Positions 63,492 to 64,000 of a DNA stretch of 64,000 nucleotides are shown in pieces. Both the position numbers and the translations under genes were made by a program. Source of the DNA: Acinetobacter zhairuonensis (GTDB lineage Bacteria > Pseudomonadota > Gammaproteobacteria > Pseudomonadales > Moraxellaceae); the NCBI RefSeq assembly GCF_022601715.1, contig NZ_JAKVIM010000009.1, positions 1-64,000 of the forward strand, in the 5' to 3' direction. Positions within the stretch are counted from its first letter, which is position 1. Every line of letters begins with the position of its first letter. The notes under the pieces were generated by a model. The model saw nothing but the letters and a program-made list of their open reading frames with translations. It was not told the DNA's origin and did no database searches.

Positions 63492-63640
63492 TCTCTCCCT
63501 AACCCTCAGCGCTTCGTTTTAAAGCAGTGCTTTAAAACTTGCTCAGGAGAGGGAATTTTCAATATCAAATTTGAGAAAGAATTAGACTTGTAATGAAAGC
63601 TCCTTCTCCTTGTGGGAGAAGGCGGGGGATGAGGGGACAT
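63492..63640. repeat. REP-like intergenic hairpin elements
   Basis: Two hairpins lie between converging genes. The first has arms TCTCTCCCTAACCCTC and AGGAGAGGGA around a perfect 10-bp inner stem, GTTTTAAAGC (63516-63525) / GCTTTAAAAC (63529-63538). The second is CCTTCTCC (63602-63609) / GGAGAAGG (63615-63622) followed by CGGGGGATGAGGGG. The CT-rich and GA-rich arms resemble short dispersed extragenic palindromes of gammaproteobacteria. They may also serve as terminators. Confidence 0.6.
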
Positions 63641-64000
63641 TACAATAAATTAGGATAAAACTTTTCAAATTTTTCATGTGCTGCTTCACCACGCAGTAAG
63701 TAGCCTTTCGGTTGAATATAACTATAAATTTCCCGTGCTGGTTGTTCATGCCAGCCAATATTGAAAGCGCACAGTTTAGGGAAAAATTGTAAATGGCTAT
63801 AGTTCAAGTGGTTGTGAATCCAATAAGCAAGTTGCTGCCAATTGGCTTGGTCTTTCTCATAAAGTTCTAAAAATGATGGAATGACAATACAGGCTGTTGC
63901 ACCATAGCCTTTTGCATCGGGATAGTCCCAAATATGGCTGGCAAAATTTTTCTCGTTAGTTGCGCAGTTATGTCCTTGTTCATTTCCCATTTGATTGACG
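63640..64000 (-). CDS. Uncharacterised protein, C-terminal part at the window edge
   Basis: The reading frame stays open to the right edge, so the ATG at 63988 may be internal. The visible ~120 residues contain NFASHIWDYPDAKGYGATAC, NWQQLAYWIHNHLNYSHLQF followed by FPKLCAFNIGWHEQPAREIY, and SYIQPKGYLLRGEAAHEKFE. It is rich in His, Trp and Tyr and has no signal or known motif in this part. I do not recognise it. Confidence 0.7.
   Translation of the reverse strand, partial: VNQMGNEQGHNCATNEKNFASHIWDYPDAKGYGATACIVIPSFLELYEKDQANWQQLAYWIHNHLNYSHLQFFPKLCAFNIGWHEQPAREIYSYIQPKGYLLRGEAAHEKFEKFYPNLL

Noticed and set aside
1..64000. CRISPR arrays, prophage, integron or insertion sequences
   Set aside because: No regularly spaced direct repeats, transposase or integrase motifs, or phage structural genes were seen. 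Apart from the remnants at 200-1111, the gene content is ordinary chromosomal.

Overview
The window looks like a chromosomal segment of an Acinetobacter species. The evidence is an OmpA with the Acinetobacter-type C-terminal peptidoglycan-binding domain, AT-rich DNA, a membrane-bound glucose dehydrogenase next to an OprB-type porin, rplM-rpsI-sspA-sspB in the usual gammaproteobacterial order, and pilT-pilU. I cannot name the species; the OmpA loops differ from the A. baumannii sequence I remember. All calls come from reading the sequence, and no database search was possible.

Layout. Positions 1-78 hold the 3' end of a 5S rRNA and its terminator, so an rRNA operon lies to the left. Positions 200-1111 carry two decayed genes: an uncharacterised protein broken by several stops and a frameshift, and an ankyrin-repeat fragment. 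A minus-strand cluster (1284-3681) encodes two roadblock/LC7 proteins, a small GTPase and an HTH-like protein. Next come a tail-anchored protein, sspB, sspA, rpsI and rplM (4066-6852). On the plus strand are pdxA, rsmA and apaH (7376-10026). Three tandem DUF2147 paralogues follow, then lrgB/lrgA, hflX and a newly noted 44-residue membrane ORF upstream of hflX (10059-14534).

Positions 14720-22640 hold envelope and metabolic genes: a PlsC-type acyltransferase, a phospholipase D lipoprotein, a metallophosphoesterase, an MFS transporter, a hemolysin-III protein, a methyltransferase, an acetyltransferase and a His/Met-rich membrane protein. Positions 22815-28742 are a fatty-acid oxidation block (FadB-like protein plus thiolase) with an AraC-type regulator and a CaiB-type racemase. 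Positions 28870-32646 carry the periplasmic glucose-oxidation pair (OprB porin and Gcd). Positions 32929-35050 hold a siroheme sulfite reductase with its DUF934 partner. A VOC protein, a second thiolase, a FimT-like pseudopilin, ompA, pilU, pilT and a YggS-type PLP protein follow, up to 42060.

The most interesting object is the gap at 42061-42439. It contains a GacA-type upstream activating sequence, a perfect -10 box without a -35 box, and a ~122-nt transcript with five GGA motifs. Two of these lie in hairpin loops, one being the loop of the terminator itself. These are the hallmarks of an RsmX/Y/Z-type small RNA that titrates RsmA/CsrA.

The right part (42440-64000) contains an amino-acid permease, rsmC, a purine permease, typA/bipA, mscL, a GGCT-like protein, a parvulin, mutM, an old-yellow-enzyme homologue, an AEC carrier, a SEL1-repeat protein and sbmA. 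It also holds several uncharacterised exported proteins, a DJ-1/PfpI protein, a two-gene chromate transporter divergent from a LysR regulator, REP-like hairpins and a gene running off the right edge. There are no CRISPR arrays, prophages, insertion sequences or tRNA genes that I can support.
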